Positions 7,536 to 15,858 of a stretch of DNA of 64,000 nt are shown in pieces (positions within the stretch are counted from its first letter, which is position 1; each line of letters opens with the position of its first letter). A model generated the notes under the pieces. The model did not search any database and was not told the DNA's origin. It saw nothing but the letters and a program-made list of their open reading frames with translations. Source of the stretch: Teredinibacter franksiae (lineage in GTDB: Bacteria > Pseudomonadota > Gammaproteobacteria > Pseudomonadales > Cellvibrionaceae); the NCBI RefSeq assembly GCF_014218805.1, contig NZ_JACJUV010000001.1, forward strand, positions 4,159,373 to 4,223,372, in the 5' to 3' direction. The translations under genes and the position numbers were made by a program.

Positions 7536-9119
7536 ATGGCCCAGCTTTTTTTCGCCTATTTTCCGATTGTGCTGCTGATTTATCTGATGACGAAGAAAAA
7601 CAGTATGCCGTCGTACAGGGCTTTGCCGTTATCGGCGCTGGTGGTTTACGTCGGCATGTTGGTGGTATTTTCGAGGGACCCAAATCAAGTCCACGCTGCG
7701 GTACTCGATGGACTGCTAGTGGCCTGGACGCCCATTCTGATTATTGCCGGGGCCATATTTTTGTTCCGCACAATGGAATCGACTGGCGCACTCGGCGTAA
7801 TCCGCACGTGGTTAAACAGTATTTCGGATAACCCGGTTGCGCAACTCATGATTGTGGGCTGGGCCTTCCAGTTTCTTATCGAGGGGGCTAGCGGCTTCGG
7901 CACGCCGGCAGCGCTTGCTGGCCCTGTGCTCGTTGGCCTAGGGTTTCCTGCGGTACGAGTCGCGATCTTTTGTTTGATTTTGAATAGTGTTCCCGTGTCT
8001 TTTGGGGCGGTGGGAACCCCTACGTGGTTCGGTTTGTCGGCGGTATCGCTTACTGACTTGGAATTGGCCCAGGTGGGTATGAAATCCGCGTGGCTTAATG
8101 CTATTGCGGCAATATTTGTTGTAGTGGCAGCTTTGGCATTTGTGGTTGAGCGTCGCGATATTCGCAAAAACTTTATTTTTATATTGTTGAGCGTTTTGTG
8201 TTGTGTGGTTCCCTATGTCGCAATTGCAACGGTGAGCTATGAATTTCCTGCGTTGTTGGGGGGTGGTATAGGTTTAGTGCTTACCATCATGCTGGCAAAA
8301 ATGGGGGTTGGGCTTTCGTGTGAGCACCCGCCAGCAGAAGGTGGGCGCGAGCAAGTGAAAACGGCTGCATTGGTAAAAGCCACATTCCCTCTTTGGGGGA
8401 CAGTGCTTCTGCTTATCATTACACGGATTCCACAGCTCGGCATTAAGTCGCTTCTGGTAGCCAAATTGCCTGCGTTAAGTATTAGCTTAGGCAGTCTGGG
8501 AGACCTGTCGGTGAGCGCGGCGCTGGTTGTGTCGCTATCGAATATTTTTAATACGACAGAAGTCTGGAGTCATAGTTTTCTTTATGTGCCCTCAATAATT
8601 CCGTTTGGTGTTATCGCTCTGGTAACACTGTGGTTATACCGTCAGGGAAGTGTACGCGGCGTATTTGTCGAAACCGTTGATCAAATGCGCCGTCCTATTA
8701 TTGCGCTATTGGGTGCATTGGTGTTCGTCAATTTGATGATGATGGGGGGGGAGCAGTCTGCGGTTGCTTTAATTGGCTCTAATTTGGCGGGCTTAACGGG
8801 CAGTAATTGGCAGTTTTTTGGGGCTTTCCTTGGTGCGCTAGGGTCGTTCTTCTCTGGATCCGCTACCATTTCTAATCTCACTTTTGGTGGTATTCAAGAC
8901 TCTATTGCCGTTGACCTTGGGCTTAATCGTACTACCATACTCGCGTTGCAGTCGGCGGGTGGAGCCATGGGGAATATGGTCTGTATTAACAATATTGTCG
9001 CCGTTGCATCGGTGTTGGCGCTGGGAGATAAAGAGGGTTATATCCTTAAGCGAACAGTCATTGCCATGTTGGTATACGGAGTGGTGGTTGGTATCGCGGG
9101 GATTGCCCTGTTCGGCTAG
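7536..9119 (+). CDS. lldP: L-lactate permease family transporter
   Basis: A polytopic membrane protein (527 residues from ATG 7536) of the LctP/LldP family. Diagnostic stretches include WTPILIIAGAIFLFRTME, FLIEGASGFGTPAALAGPVL, GAVGTPTWFGL, and near the end GSFFSGSATISNLTFGGIQ and LQSAGGAMGNMVCINNIV. These proteins import lactate (and glycolate) with protons across the inner membrane. The frame is open to an ATG at 7458, but family members start close to the MAQLFFAYFPIVLLIY segment. It is divergent from the D-lactate dehydrogenase gene and 48 bp ahead of tsaD. Confidence 0.9.
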   Translation: MAQLFFAYFPIVLLIYLMTKKNSMPSYRALPLSALVVYVGMLVVFSRDPNQVHAAVLDGLLVAWTPILIIAGAIFLFRTMESTGALGVIRTWLNSISDNPVAQLMIVGWAFQFLIEGASGFGTPAALAGPVLVGLGFPAVRVAIFCLILNSVPVSFGAVGTPTWFGLSAVSLTDLELAQVGMKSAWLNAIAAIFVVVAALAFVVERRDIRKNFIFILLSVLCCVVPYVAIATVSYEFPALLGGGIGLVLTIMLAKMGVGLSCEHPPAEGGREQVKTAALVKATFPLWGTVLLLIITRIPQLGIKSLLVAKLPALSISLGSLGDLSVSAALVVSLSNIFNTTEVWSHSFLYVPSIIPFGVIALVTLWLYRQGSVRGVFVETVDQMRRPIIALLGALVFVNLMMMGGEQSAVALIGSNLAGLTGSNWQFFGAFLGALGSFFSGSATISNLTFGGIQDSIAVDLGLNRTTILALQSAGGAMGNMVCINNIVAVASVLALGDKEGYILKRTVIAMLVYGVVVGIAGIALFG

Positions 9120-9167
9120 AATGCTTGGCCTTAATCAAGGTATAGCTCGACAACGAGGAAAAATTTA

Positions 9168-10193
9168 ATGCGCGTACTGGGAATCGAAACCTCTTGCGAT
9201 GAAACCGGTGTTGCCGTTTATGATAGCGAGCAGGGGCTGCTAGGTCATGAGCTCTATAGCCAAATAAAGCTACATGCAGAATATGGCGGCGTAGTGCCTG
9301 AGCTTGCATCTCGCGATCACATTCGCAAACTTATCCCTTTGATCGATCAAATTTTGGGAAAAACGGATTCAAAAAAGCGAATCGACGCGCTAGCGTATAC
9401 CTGCGGCCCTGGCTTAATAGGTGCGCTTTTGGTAGGTGGCTGCGTGGGGCGTTCGCTAGCCTACGCTTGGGGTGTTCCCGCTATTGGTGTACACCACATG
9501 GAAGGTCATTTATTGGCCCCATTGCTAGAAAACAACCCTCCACGTTTTCCCTTTGTTGCCCTGCTTGTTAGTGGTGGTCACACCCAGCTTGTTGAAGTTA
9601 CCGCGATTGGACAGTATCAGTTACTGGGTGAATCATTAGATGATGCCGCTGGGGAGGCGTTTGATAAGGCCGCGAAAATGATGGATTTGGACTACCCGGG
9701 CGGCCCTCAAATCGCACGTTTTGCCGAAAAGGGGGTGCCTGGCCGGTTTAAGTTCCCGCGTCCTATGACCAACAGGCCTGGCTTAGATTTTAGTTTCAGT
9801 GGTTTGAAAACCTTTACGCTTAATACCGTTACCGAGCATGCGCAAGCGAATGGACTTCCTGACGACCAAACCTGCGCCGATATTGCCCATGCTTTTCAGG
9901 AAGCGGTGGTCGATACCTTGGTGATCAAATGCCGACGCGCTTTACAGCAGTGCAATATGGATACGCTGATTATCGCCGGGGGTGTATCGGCGAATGATCG
10001 CTTGCGGGTAAAGCTGGAGCAGGCGTTGGCAAAAATTAACAGCCGTGTGTTTTATGCTCGTCATGAGTTTTGCACAGATAACGGCGCGATGATCGCATTT
10101 GCGGGCTGTCAGCGATTACTAGCCGGTGAAACTAGTCCGCTTGCTGTGGATGTGTTTCCGCGGTGGCCATTGGATACTTTAGGGGCGCTTTAA
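9168..10193 (+). CDS. tsaD: tRNA N6-threonylcarbamoyladenosine transferase
   Basis: A 341-residue TsaD/Gcp protein of normal length: [19 protein letters not shown] at the start, the metal-binding HHMEGH motif, VSGGHTQLV, and DFSFSGLKT. It transfers the threonylcarbamoyl group to A37 of ANN-decoding tRNAs together with TsaB and TsaE. A GAGG lies before the ATG. In Pseudomonas-type genomes tsaD stands divergent and adjacent to rpsU; here the lactate pair separates them. The folB ATG overlaps its TAA by one base. Confidence 0.98.
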   Translation: MRVLGIETSCDETGVAVYDSEQGLLGHELYSQIKLHAEYGGVVPELASRDHIRKLIPLIDQILGKTDSKKRIDALAYTCGPGLIGALLVGGCVGRSLAYAWGVPAIGVHHMEGHLLAPLLENNPPRFPFVALLVSGGHTQLVEVTAIGQYQLLGESLDDAAGEAFDKAAKMMDLDYPGGPQIARFAEKGVPGRFKFPRPMTNRPGLDFSFSGLKTFTLNTVTEHAQANGLPDDQTCADIAHAFQEAVVDTLVIKCRRALQQCNMDTLIIAGGVSANDRLRVKLEQALAKINSRVFYARHEFCTDNGAMIAFAGCQRLLAGETSPLAVDVFPRWPLDTLGAL

Positions 10194-10549
10194 TGGATAT
10201 TGTTTTTATCAACGAGCTTCGTATTGAAACTATTATTGGAATTTATGATTGGGAGCGAGAAGTTCGTCAAACGGTGAGCCTTGATCTGGAAATGGCACAC
10301 GATATTCGTCGCGCGGCCCAAACGGATGATATTCAGCATGCTCTTGACTATAAGAAAGTGGCTAAGCGGCTTATTTCTTTTATCGGCGATTCTGAGTTTT
10401 TGCTAGTAGAAACTTTGGCCGAACAGGTGGCCGAAATTGTGATGGGTGAGTTTGATGTTCCTTGGCTGCGGTTAAGTGTAAGCAAGCCGGGGGCTTTGCG
10501 CGGTTCAAAAGATGTCGGTGTAAGAATTGAGCGGGGAGAAAACAATTAA
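10193..10549 (+). CDS. folB: dihydroneopterin aldolase
   Basis: A 118-residue FolB protein: [21 protein letters not shown] with the catalytic Glu region, then ALDYKKVAKRLISFI, ETLAEQVAEIV and SKPGALRGSKDVGV. It converts dihydroneopterin to 6-hydroxymethyl-dihydropterin and glycolaldehyde in folate synthesis. The ATG shares its A with the stop of tsaD (TAATG), and folK starts one base after the folB stop, so tsaD-folB-folK is a tightly coupled run. An upstream in-frame start would run back into tsaD and is rejected. Confidence 0.96.
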   Translation: MDIVFINELRIETIIGIYDWEREVRQTVSLDLEMAHDIRRAAQTDDIQHALDYKKVAKRLISFIGDSEFLLVETLAEQVAEIVMGEFDVPWLRLSVSKPGALRGSKDVGVRIERGENN

Positions 10550-10550
10550 A

Positions 10551-11039
10551 ATGGTTGAAGTGTTATTGGGCCTCGGCAGCAATATTGACCGTGAAAAAAA
10601 TCTTCGAAGCGCGCTTGTGGCGTTGCGTAAGTTGTTTGGCGTGGTGGATGTTTCTCCCGTGTACGAAAGCAATGCCGTTGGGTTTCATGGCGATAACTTT
10701 TACAACTTAGTGGTTGCTATTAGTACCGACTTGGCCGTAGGGAAGCTTTCTCTATTGCTAAAGGAAATTGAAGATAATAACGGTCGGGAAAGGTTGGCAC
10801 CAAAATTCAGTGCGCGTACGCTGGATATCGATATCCTAACCCACGGAACCCAGTTGGGGGTTATTGATGGTGTCGAGCTGCCCCGCGATGAAATATTAAA
10901 GCATTCCTTCGTATTATTGCCGATGGCTGACTTAAGGCCCGATAGTTATTACCCCGGTTCTACTCATACCTACCAGTCACTTTGGGAGGGCTTTGACGAT
11001 AACTTACGCTCGCTTTGGCAAGTTAATTTTAAAGAATAA
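10551..11039 (+). CDS. folK: 2-amino-4-hydroxy-6-hydroxymethyldihydropteridine diphosphokinase
   Basis: A 162-residue HPPK: LLGLGSNIDREKNL at the N-terminus, SPVYESNAVGFHGDNFYN, the signature RTLDIDILTHG with the Mg/ATP-binding Asp pair, and LPRDEILKHSFVLLPMAD. It pyrophosphorylates hydroxymethyl-dihydropterin, the step after FolB. ATG at 10551 lies one base beyond the folB stop; an alternative start inside folB is less likely. Confidence 0.96.
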   Translation: MVEVLLGLGSNIDREKNLRSALVALRKLFGVVDVSPVYESNAVGFHGDNFYNLVVAISTDLAVGKLSLLLKEIEDNNGRERLAPKFSARTLDIDILTHGTQLGVIDGVELPRDEILKHSFVLLPMADLRPDSYYPGSTHTYQSLWEGFDDNLRSLWQVNFKE

Positions 11040-11233
11040 AGTTTTTATCGCCCTTCGTTGTGGTTTATGTTCTGAGGCTATTTTAAATGGCGTTCGTTAT
11101 TTGATGTCCGTCTAAACATGTTCTGGCGCCTATTGCCAAAAGAGAATACCTTTTAACCTGAACTTGTCGATTTTATGCACAACAACATAGCGATCAAGTT
11201 GTTCGCTTAGACTTCAGTGTTGCGGAGGTGAAT

Positions 11234-11788
11234 ATGAAAAGATTTTATTATGTGAGTAACGATTTAAACGACTTGGAAAAAGCTGAGCTGGATCTTGTGT
11301 CGGCGGGCTATGATCGGGAGCAGGTTCATGTTCTAAGCCAGCAGGATGCCGAAATAGAAAAGCGCCACCTACATGAAGTTAGCCCCTTTGCTCGTGTTGA
11401 TCTCATTCATTCCGCCATGATGGGCGCCGCCATTGGCGCTGTGCTTGCTGTTGTTGTGTTGTTGGTCGCTACAGCGTTTAAGCCTGTAACAGCTGTGGAT
11501 TGGCTGCCTTTTGCAATTCTTGCCGTTGTATTATTTTTGTTCTCCACTTGGGAAGGTGGTTTTTACGGGATACAGGTACATAGTGCGGAATACCAACGTT
11601 TCGCCGACGTGTTAAACAGCGGCTACCATGTGCTGATGATTGACGCGGATACCCGAGAACGATGGAGTTTACAGCGAATTATGGCTTATCACAGTTCACT
11701 GACCGACGCTGGTGAGGGACGGGCAAGGCCTGAATGGCTGATCTCATCGGAGCGTAACTTTCATGCTTTTGTTAAGGCAATGCCTTAA
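11234..11788 (+). CDS. conserved two-helix membrane protein of unknown function
   Basis: A 184-residue protein that I cannot name. Residues 1-60 are soluble and end with a short alpha/beta-looking unit (KRFYYVSNDLNDLEKAELDL, GYDREQVHVLSQ); two transmembrane helices follow around residues 63-82 (MMGAAIGAVLAVVVLLVAT) and 92-110; the C-terminal 75 residues are soluble. The opening resembles the general-stress-protein 17M/YflT style domain, but I am not sure. ATG 11234 follows a strong GGAGGTG. The gene ends before a bidirectional terminator shared with hsp20. Confidence 0.8.
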   Translation: MKRFYYVSNDLNDLEKAELDLVSAGYDREQVHVLSQQDAEIEKRHLHEVSPFARVDLIHSAMMGAAIGAVLAVVVLLVATAFKPVTAVDWLPFAILAVVLFLFSTWEGGFYGIQVHSAEYQRFADVLNSGYHVLMIDADTRERWSLQRIMAYHSSLTDAGEGRARPEWLISSERNFHAFVKAMP

Positions 11789-11850
11789 TTATGGATAGTA
11801 CTAAGAGATAAAGGCCCAGACATTAAGTTTTACGGGCGAAGGGCAATAGA

Positions 11851-11878
11851 AAAAGGGCAGCATTTCTGCTGCCCTTTT
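11851..11878. terminator. bidirectional rho-independent terminator
   Basis: AAAAGGGCAGCA and TGCTGCCCTTTT form a 12-bp perfect stem with a TTTC loop. A-rich and T-rich flanks are symmetric, so it can stop transcription from both the membrane-protein gene and the convergent hsp20 gene. Confidence 0.9.
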
Positions 11879-11931
11879 ATGCACCAAGGTTGGGGGCGCT
11901 CGCCGTTCAGCGGTTTGAATGCAATTCAAAC

Positions 11932-12354
11932 TCAGTGAACTTCAATGCGCTTGGCCTGTGAGGCCAATTTTTCAACGCGAGGTGCAGAGATGGTTAGTAC
12001 GCCGTTTTCGAGCTTGGCATTAATGTCACTTTCCTGCACATTGCTGCCTAAGTCAAAGCTGCGGCTGAATTTTCCGTAGCGCCTTTCCTGGCGAATGATT
12101 TTGCCGTTCTCTTCCTCTGTTTTTTCTTCTTGGTTTTCCGCATCTAGGGTTAGCATGCCATGGCTAAAAAAAATGTTAATGTCTTCCTTTTTGATGCCTG
12201 GTAGTTCAGCTGATATTTCAAGCATGTCATCTTTTTCAACAACTTCTACGCGCGGTGAATGTTGAATCGCGCGATCGCTGTACATATAGCTAGCCCATGG
12301 AGGTTCGAGAAAATCACTTACTTCGAAAATGGAATTGAGGGGTCTTAAGGTCAT
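11932..12354 (-). CDS. Hsp20/alpha-crystallin small heat-shock protein
   Basis: A 140-residue small heat-shock protein. The alpha-crystallin domain spans about residues 32-130: RVEVVEKDDMLEISAELPGI, EDINIFFSHGMLTLDAE, a Glu-rich loop EEKTEEENGK, ERRYGKFSRSFDLG and AKLENGVLTISAPR. It would hold unfolded proteins for refolding by DnaK. A GGAGGTG precedes the ATG. A consensus FNR/Anr box lies about 80-95 bp upstream, suggesting oxygen-limited induction. Confidence 0.93.
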   Translation of the reverse strand: MTLRPLNSIFEVSDFLEPPWASYMYSDRAIQHSPRVEVVEKDDMLEISAELPGIKKEDINIFFSHGMLTLDAENQEEKTEEENGKIIRQERRYGKFSRSFDLGSNVQESDINAKLENGVLTISAPRVEKLASQAKRIEVH

Positions 12355-12434
12355 GGTGCACCTCCAGATTGTTCGCCAATCACATAAATATTGTCCTTGC
12401 CCGTGTAAGTGTGCGCTCGTACGAGAGAAAAAGT

Positions 12435-12448
12435 TTGATATAGATCAA
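12435..12448 (-). promoter_or_regulatory. FNR/Anr-type box upstream of hsp20
   Basis: TTGATATAGATCAA fits the FNR/Anr consensus TTGAT-N4-ATCAA with no mismatch. It lies between the pteridine reductase stop and hsp20, 81-94 bp before the hsp20 ATG. Control of hsp20 is an inference from position; no FNR gene is in the window. Confidence 0.6.
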
Positions 12449-12499
12449 TTGCGAAGGCGGGGTATTATATGAAGTGGTGATTAGCGTAAGAGCTTAAAG

Positions 12500-13243
12500 T
12501 TATTGCAGTAAAGTTCTGCCGCCATCGATATTGATTATTTGGCCAGTAAGATAGGCTTCTCGCTGAATAAGATAGTCCAATGCTGTGAGTATGGATTTTT
12601 CTTCGCCAAGTTTGTTCATGGGGATTTTATTCATTAGCTCTATGTTGTCGATGGTATCGCTAGAGGTATTTTCGGGCCAAAGAATGGCACCCGGAGCAAT
12701 ACCATTGACGCGTACTTCTGGTGCGAGCTCCAGCGCTAAGGATTTGGTGAGCATAATATTTGCTGCTTTGGCCATGCAGTAGATCGTATGGTTTTTAAGT
12801 GGTCGTATGGCGTGTATGTCGGCAATATTGATAATTGCTCCCTGCGCTTCTTTTAGCGGCTCAAGCAGTGACTGGCTTAAAAAAAGCGGTGCCTTAGCGT
12901 TGGCGGAAAATAATTCGTCCCAGCTTTGTTCTTTGATTTGAGTAAGCGGTGTAGCGAAAAAGCTGGAGGCATTATTGACGAGCAAATCGCAGCGGCCAAA
13001 CCGTTTGATTAGGCTTTTAGCTACATGCGAGCAAGAATCCTGAGAGCCCAGTGGCTGCTGAATAACCCATGCCGAGCCAGCGCGCAAATTATTTAGATTG
13101 CCAGCAAGTTGGTTCGCGGCATCTATAGAGTTGTTGCAGTGAATCGCAACCCTGTACCCGAGAGAATGCAAATGGTGTGTTATAGCGGCGCCCAGTCGTC
13201 GGGCTGCACCGGTTACCAGTGCTGTAGGTTGTAACTCTTTCAA
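12500..13243 (-). CDS. folM: pteridine reductase-type short-chain dehydrogenase
   Basis: A 247-residue SDR protein. The NADP loop is TALVTGAARRLGAAI, the TGxxRRxG form typical of pteridine reductases rather than TGxxxGIG; NNASSF follows, and the active-site Tyr/Lys pair is YCMAKAANI. FolM-type enzymes reduce dihydropterins or dihydrofolate. Start is TTG at 13243 (LKELQPTALVTG) with AAGGGAA upstream; earlier starts would run into cca, whose stop lies 11 bp before. Confidence 0.85.
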   Translation of the reverse strand: MKELQPTALVTGAARRLGAAITHHLHSLGYRVAIHCNNSIDAANQLAGNLNNLRAGSAWVIQQPLGSQDSCSHVAKSLIKRFGRCDLLVNNASSFFATPLTQIKEQSWDELFSANAKAPLFLSQSLLEPLKEAQGAIINIADIHAIRPLKNHTIYCMAKAANIMLTKSLALELAPEVRVNGIAPGAILWPENTSSDTIDNIELMNKIPMNKLGEEKSILTALDYLIQREAYLTGQIINIDGGRTLLQ

Positions 13244-13253
13244 AGCTTTTCCC

Positions 13254-14486
13254 TTAGTTATGAGCAGTCGAACGCTTGAGTTCCTCAAGTCGTGACAATC
13301 GTTTTTTGTGCAAGGCGTCGCCAAAAGCCGCACCTTTCAGACCACTGGCGGCCATGGCTTTTGTGTCTATAGACTGAAGTGTTTCCAGTGCCTGCTGTAA
13401 ATAGTCAGCTTGTGGATAAGGCTGATGCTCTAGGCCGGTTCTACCCTGAGCATCGGCTTGGCAACAGATGCAAAAAAGCTTGAATCGTTCTGGTCGGCGA
13501 TACGCGTCTAAACGTTGCAGCGTTGTGAGCAATGTTTTTGCTGTGAGTTCGAGGGCCCGGTGACCGTGGGTGTGGAACTCTGCTACTCCTAACGCCAGGT
13601 CACGAAAGCTATTGGGAGCGCCTAGGCGGTCACACAAGGCCACTACGGGGGGGCGCGCAGCTTGTTCATGGCCATGATGGCTGGGCCATTTTTCCGGGGG
13701 AGTTAAGCCCTTCCCTAAATCGTGTATCAATGCGGCAAAGCGGGCCTCAGCAGACGGGGTTAACTGCGCACATCGATCGAGCGACAACAGTGAATGTAGG
13801 CCCGTGTCAATTTCGGGGTGGTGTTTTTCTGGCTGGGGTATTCCAAACAGCATATCCAGTTCGGGCATTAGCCGCTTTAGGGCGCCGCAATCTCGCAGTA
13901 CTTCAATAAATACCGACGGTGATTGTTCACTCAGCGCACGGGAAAACTCTTTCCAGACTCGCTCTTGAACGAGGTGGTCGATTTCACCGCTAGCGACAAT
14001 GGATTGCATGAGTGCGTAAGTTTCTGCGGCAATGCGAAAACCTAAATGATGGAAGCGGGCGGCAAAGCGCGCCACGCGTAAAACTCTGACTGGGTCCTCA
14101 GCAAAGGCTGGGGAAACATGTCGTAGGATTTTGTCGTGGATGTCCTGTTGGCCATTGAAGGGGTCTAGGAACTCGCCTTCTGCGGATTGCGCTATCGCAT
14201 TAATGGTGAGGTCTCGTCGCAGTAAATCTTCTTCTAGGGTGATATCTGGGGACGTGTGAAAGGTAAAGCCTTTGTACCCTTTACCCGTTTTGCGCTCTTG
14301 TCTCGCAAGAGCATATTCTTCATTTGTTTGTGGGTGTAGAAATACCGGGAAATCTTTACCCACAGGCTTAAACCCAGCAGCAACCATTTTGTCTGGCGTG
14401 CCGCCCACTACAACCCAGTCTCTGTCGGGGCTGGGAATATTGAGTAATATGTCGCGAACAGCGCCGCCAACTAGAAATACGTGCAT
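13254..14486 (-). CDS. cca: CCA tRNA nucleotidyltransferase, multifunctional with HD domain
   Basis: A 410-residue class II CCA-adding enzyme of the gammaproteobacterial multifunctional type. The nucleotidyltransferase head has VGGAVRDILL, RDWVVVGG and RRDLTINAIA; VLRVARFAARF is the neck motif; the C-terminal HD phosphohydrolase domain shows LIHDLGKG and SHHGHEQA. It builds or repairs the 3' CCA of tRNAs. ATG 14486 matches the family start MxxxLVGGAVRD. folM follows 10 bp downstream. Confidence 0.97.
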   Translation of the reverse strand: MHVFLVGGAVRDILLNIPSPDRDWVVVGGTPDKMVAAGFKPVGKDFPVFLHPQTNEEYALARQERKTGKGYKGFTFHTSPDITLEEDLLRRDLTINAIAQSAEGEFLDPFNGQQDIHDKILRHVSPAFAEDPVRVLRVARFAARFHHLGFRIAAETYALMQSIVASGEIDHLVQERVWKEFSRALSEQSPSVFIEVLRDCGALKRLMPELDMLFGIPQPEKHHPEIDTGLHSLLSLDRCAQLTPSAEARFAALIHDLGKGLTPPEKWPSHHGHEQAARPPVVALCDRLGAPNSFRDLALGVAEFHTHGHRALELTAKTLLTTLQRLDAYRRPERFKLFCICCQADAQGRTGLEHQPYPQADYLQQALETLQSIDTKAMAASGLKGAAFGDALHKKRLSRLEELKRSTAHN

Positions 14487-14878
14487 TTATTTTAAGACCA
14501 ACTGTTGACCAAGTTTACATTATCACGCACACTCTAATGGAACTCGGGTAATTTTTCTATGCAGCTTCTTCATTTACCGGTATTGGTAAAACCGAAGATA
14601 ACGACAAAAATAAAAATTACTCCGGTCTTTAAAGAGAATTCAATTAAGTAAAAACGAGTTTTATTCGATGTTTTCAATGGTAGGCAAATACATTCCAATG
14701 ACCGCGGCGCACCTGGTGTGGCTTCTGCGTTGTTTTGTATTCTGTGTGCCGGATAAGTAGATGATTAAATAATTAATCTAAAAACTTGAAGGCCGCAGCT
14801 TAAAAAACTGCGGCCTTCGTCGTTTTAGGCTGTCAATTTTACTTTAATCGCTTCACACGGAAGGGCGAGGGTAGTGCT
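14487..14878. other. 392-bp intergenic region between cca and the EamA gene
   Basis: The two flanking genes diverge, so promoters for both are expected here. The sequence is AT-rich with no convincing open frame. The one clear structure is the strong hairpin at 14788-14818, listed separately. No tRNA or known riboswitch was recognised. Confidence 0.6.
14788..14818. terminator. strong intrinsic terminator-like hairpin
   Basis: GAAGGCCGCAG and CTGCGGCCTTC make an 11-bp GC-rich perfect stem around a nine-base loop (CTTAAAAAA); GTCGTTTT follows on the plus strand and AAGTTTTT on the minus strand. No plus-strand gene ends here, so it may close a small RNA or insulate the divergent genes. Confidence 0.7.
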
Positions 14879-15844
14879 ATGCCGGTAATATTAGCGTACA
14901 TTTTTGTTGTATTTATATGGGCTACAACGCCATTGGCTATCCATTGGAGTAACAGTAGCCTAGCTTTTGCTACATCCGTTAGTTTACGTATGGTGTTAGC
15001 GTTGGTGCTATGCAGTATTTTAATGGTGATATTCCGTATTCCTTTGGTAAAGCACAAGCGCGATTGGACTGTTTTTTTGGCCGGCATGGTTGGGCTGTAC
15101 CCAAATATGCTGCTGGTGTATTGGTCTGCCCAGTATATCTCATCTGGACTGATGGCGGTTATTTTGGGTTTATACCCTTTTGCTGTGGGTTTGTTTTCTT
15201 TGCTTTTACTAAAGGAGAATGTATTTAACCTGCGACGTATAGCAGCGCTATTGGTTGCGATAGCAGGTTTGGCCGTTATACACATAGAGCAAATCCAGCT
15301 TAGCCATAGTGCGTTCTACGGTATTGTTGGTATGTTAGGTTCTGCCTTTCTGTTTGCATTCAGTTCTGTGTGCGTAAAAGCGCTGGGTGGCGGGATGAAC
15401 CCATTGCGGCAAACTACCGGGGTGTTGTTTTTGGCTGTACCCGCTTTTGCGGTAACTTGGTTTTTTGTGGATGGTGAAATTCCAGCTCAAATCGACAGTA
15501 AGTCGATTATAGGGGTGAGCTATTTGTCGGTAGCAGGCACAGCGATTGGATACACCCTGTTTTTTTATGTACTGCGCAATTGTTCAATGGTATCGGTCTC
15601 GCTTATTCCGCTAATAACACCGGTTTTGGCTCTGTCTATTGGATATTTATTCGCTAATGAAGCGATTACACTTTTTACTTTGGTGGGCTCCGCTTTGGTG
15701 ATTGTATCGTTGGGGATTTATCAGTGTTCGATTGTGAAATTAGGGGAGCACGGCAGAAGAATACTATATGCAATACCTTCAAGGTATAAGCTTCAGAGTA
15801 AGCGTGAACCAATCCAGAGTGTAAGCCCGTGTATGGATGATTAG
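14879..15844 (+). CDS. EamA/DMT-family transporter
   Basis: A 321-residue integral membrane protein with about ten hydrophobic segments and two tandem EamA units. The first opens with VILAYIFVVFIWATTPLAIHW; the second contains FYGIVGMLGSAFLFAFSSV and YLSVAGTAIGYTLFFYVLR, a typical EamA repeat with the conserved proline-containing PLITPVLALSIG. Drug/metabolite exporters of this kind move amino acids, metabolites or nucleotides; the substrate here is unknown. ATG 14879 follows GAGGG. Confidence 0.88.
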   Translation: MPVILAYIFVVFIWATTPLAIHWSNSSLAFATSVSLRMVLALVLCSILMVIFRIPLVKHKRDWTVFLAGMVGLYPNMLLVYWSAQYISSGLMAVILGLYPFAVGLFSLLLLKENVFNLRRIAALLVAIAGLAVIHIEQIQLSHSAFYGIVGMLGSAFLFAFSSVCVKALGGGMNPLRQTTGVLFLAVPAFAVTWFFVDGEIPAQIDSKSIIGVSYLSVAGTAIGYTLFFYVLRNCSMVSVSLIPLITPVLALSIGYLFANEAITLFTLVGSALVIVSLGIYQCSIVKLGEHGRRILYAIPSRYKLQSKREPIQSVSPCMDD

Positions 15845-15858
15845 TATAAAGAGCGGTA

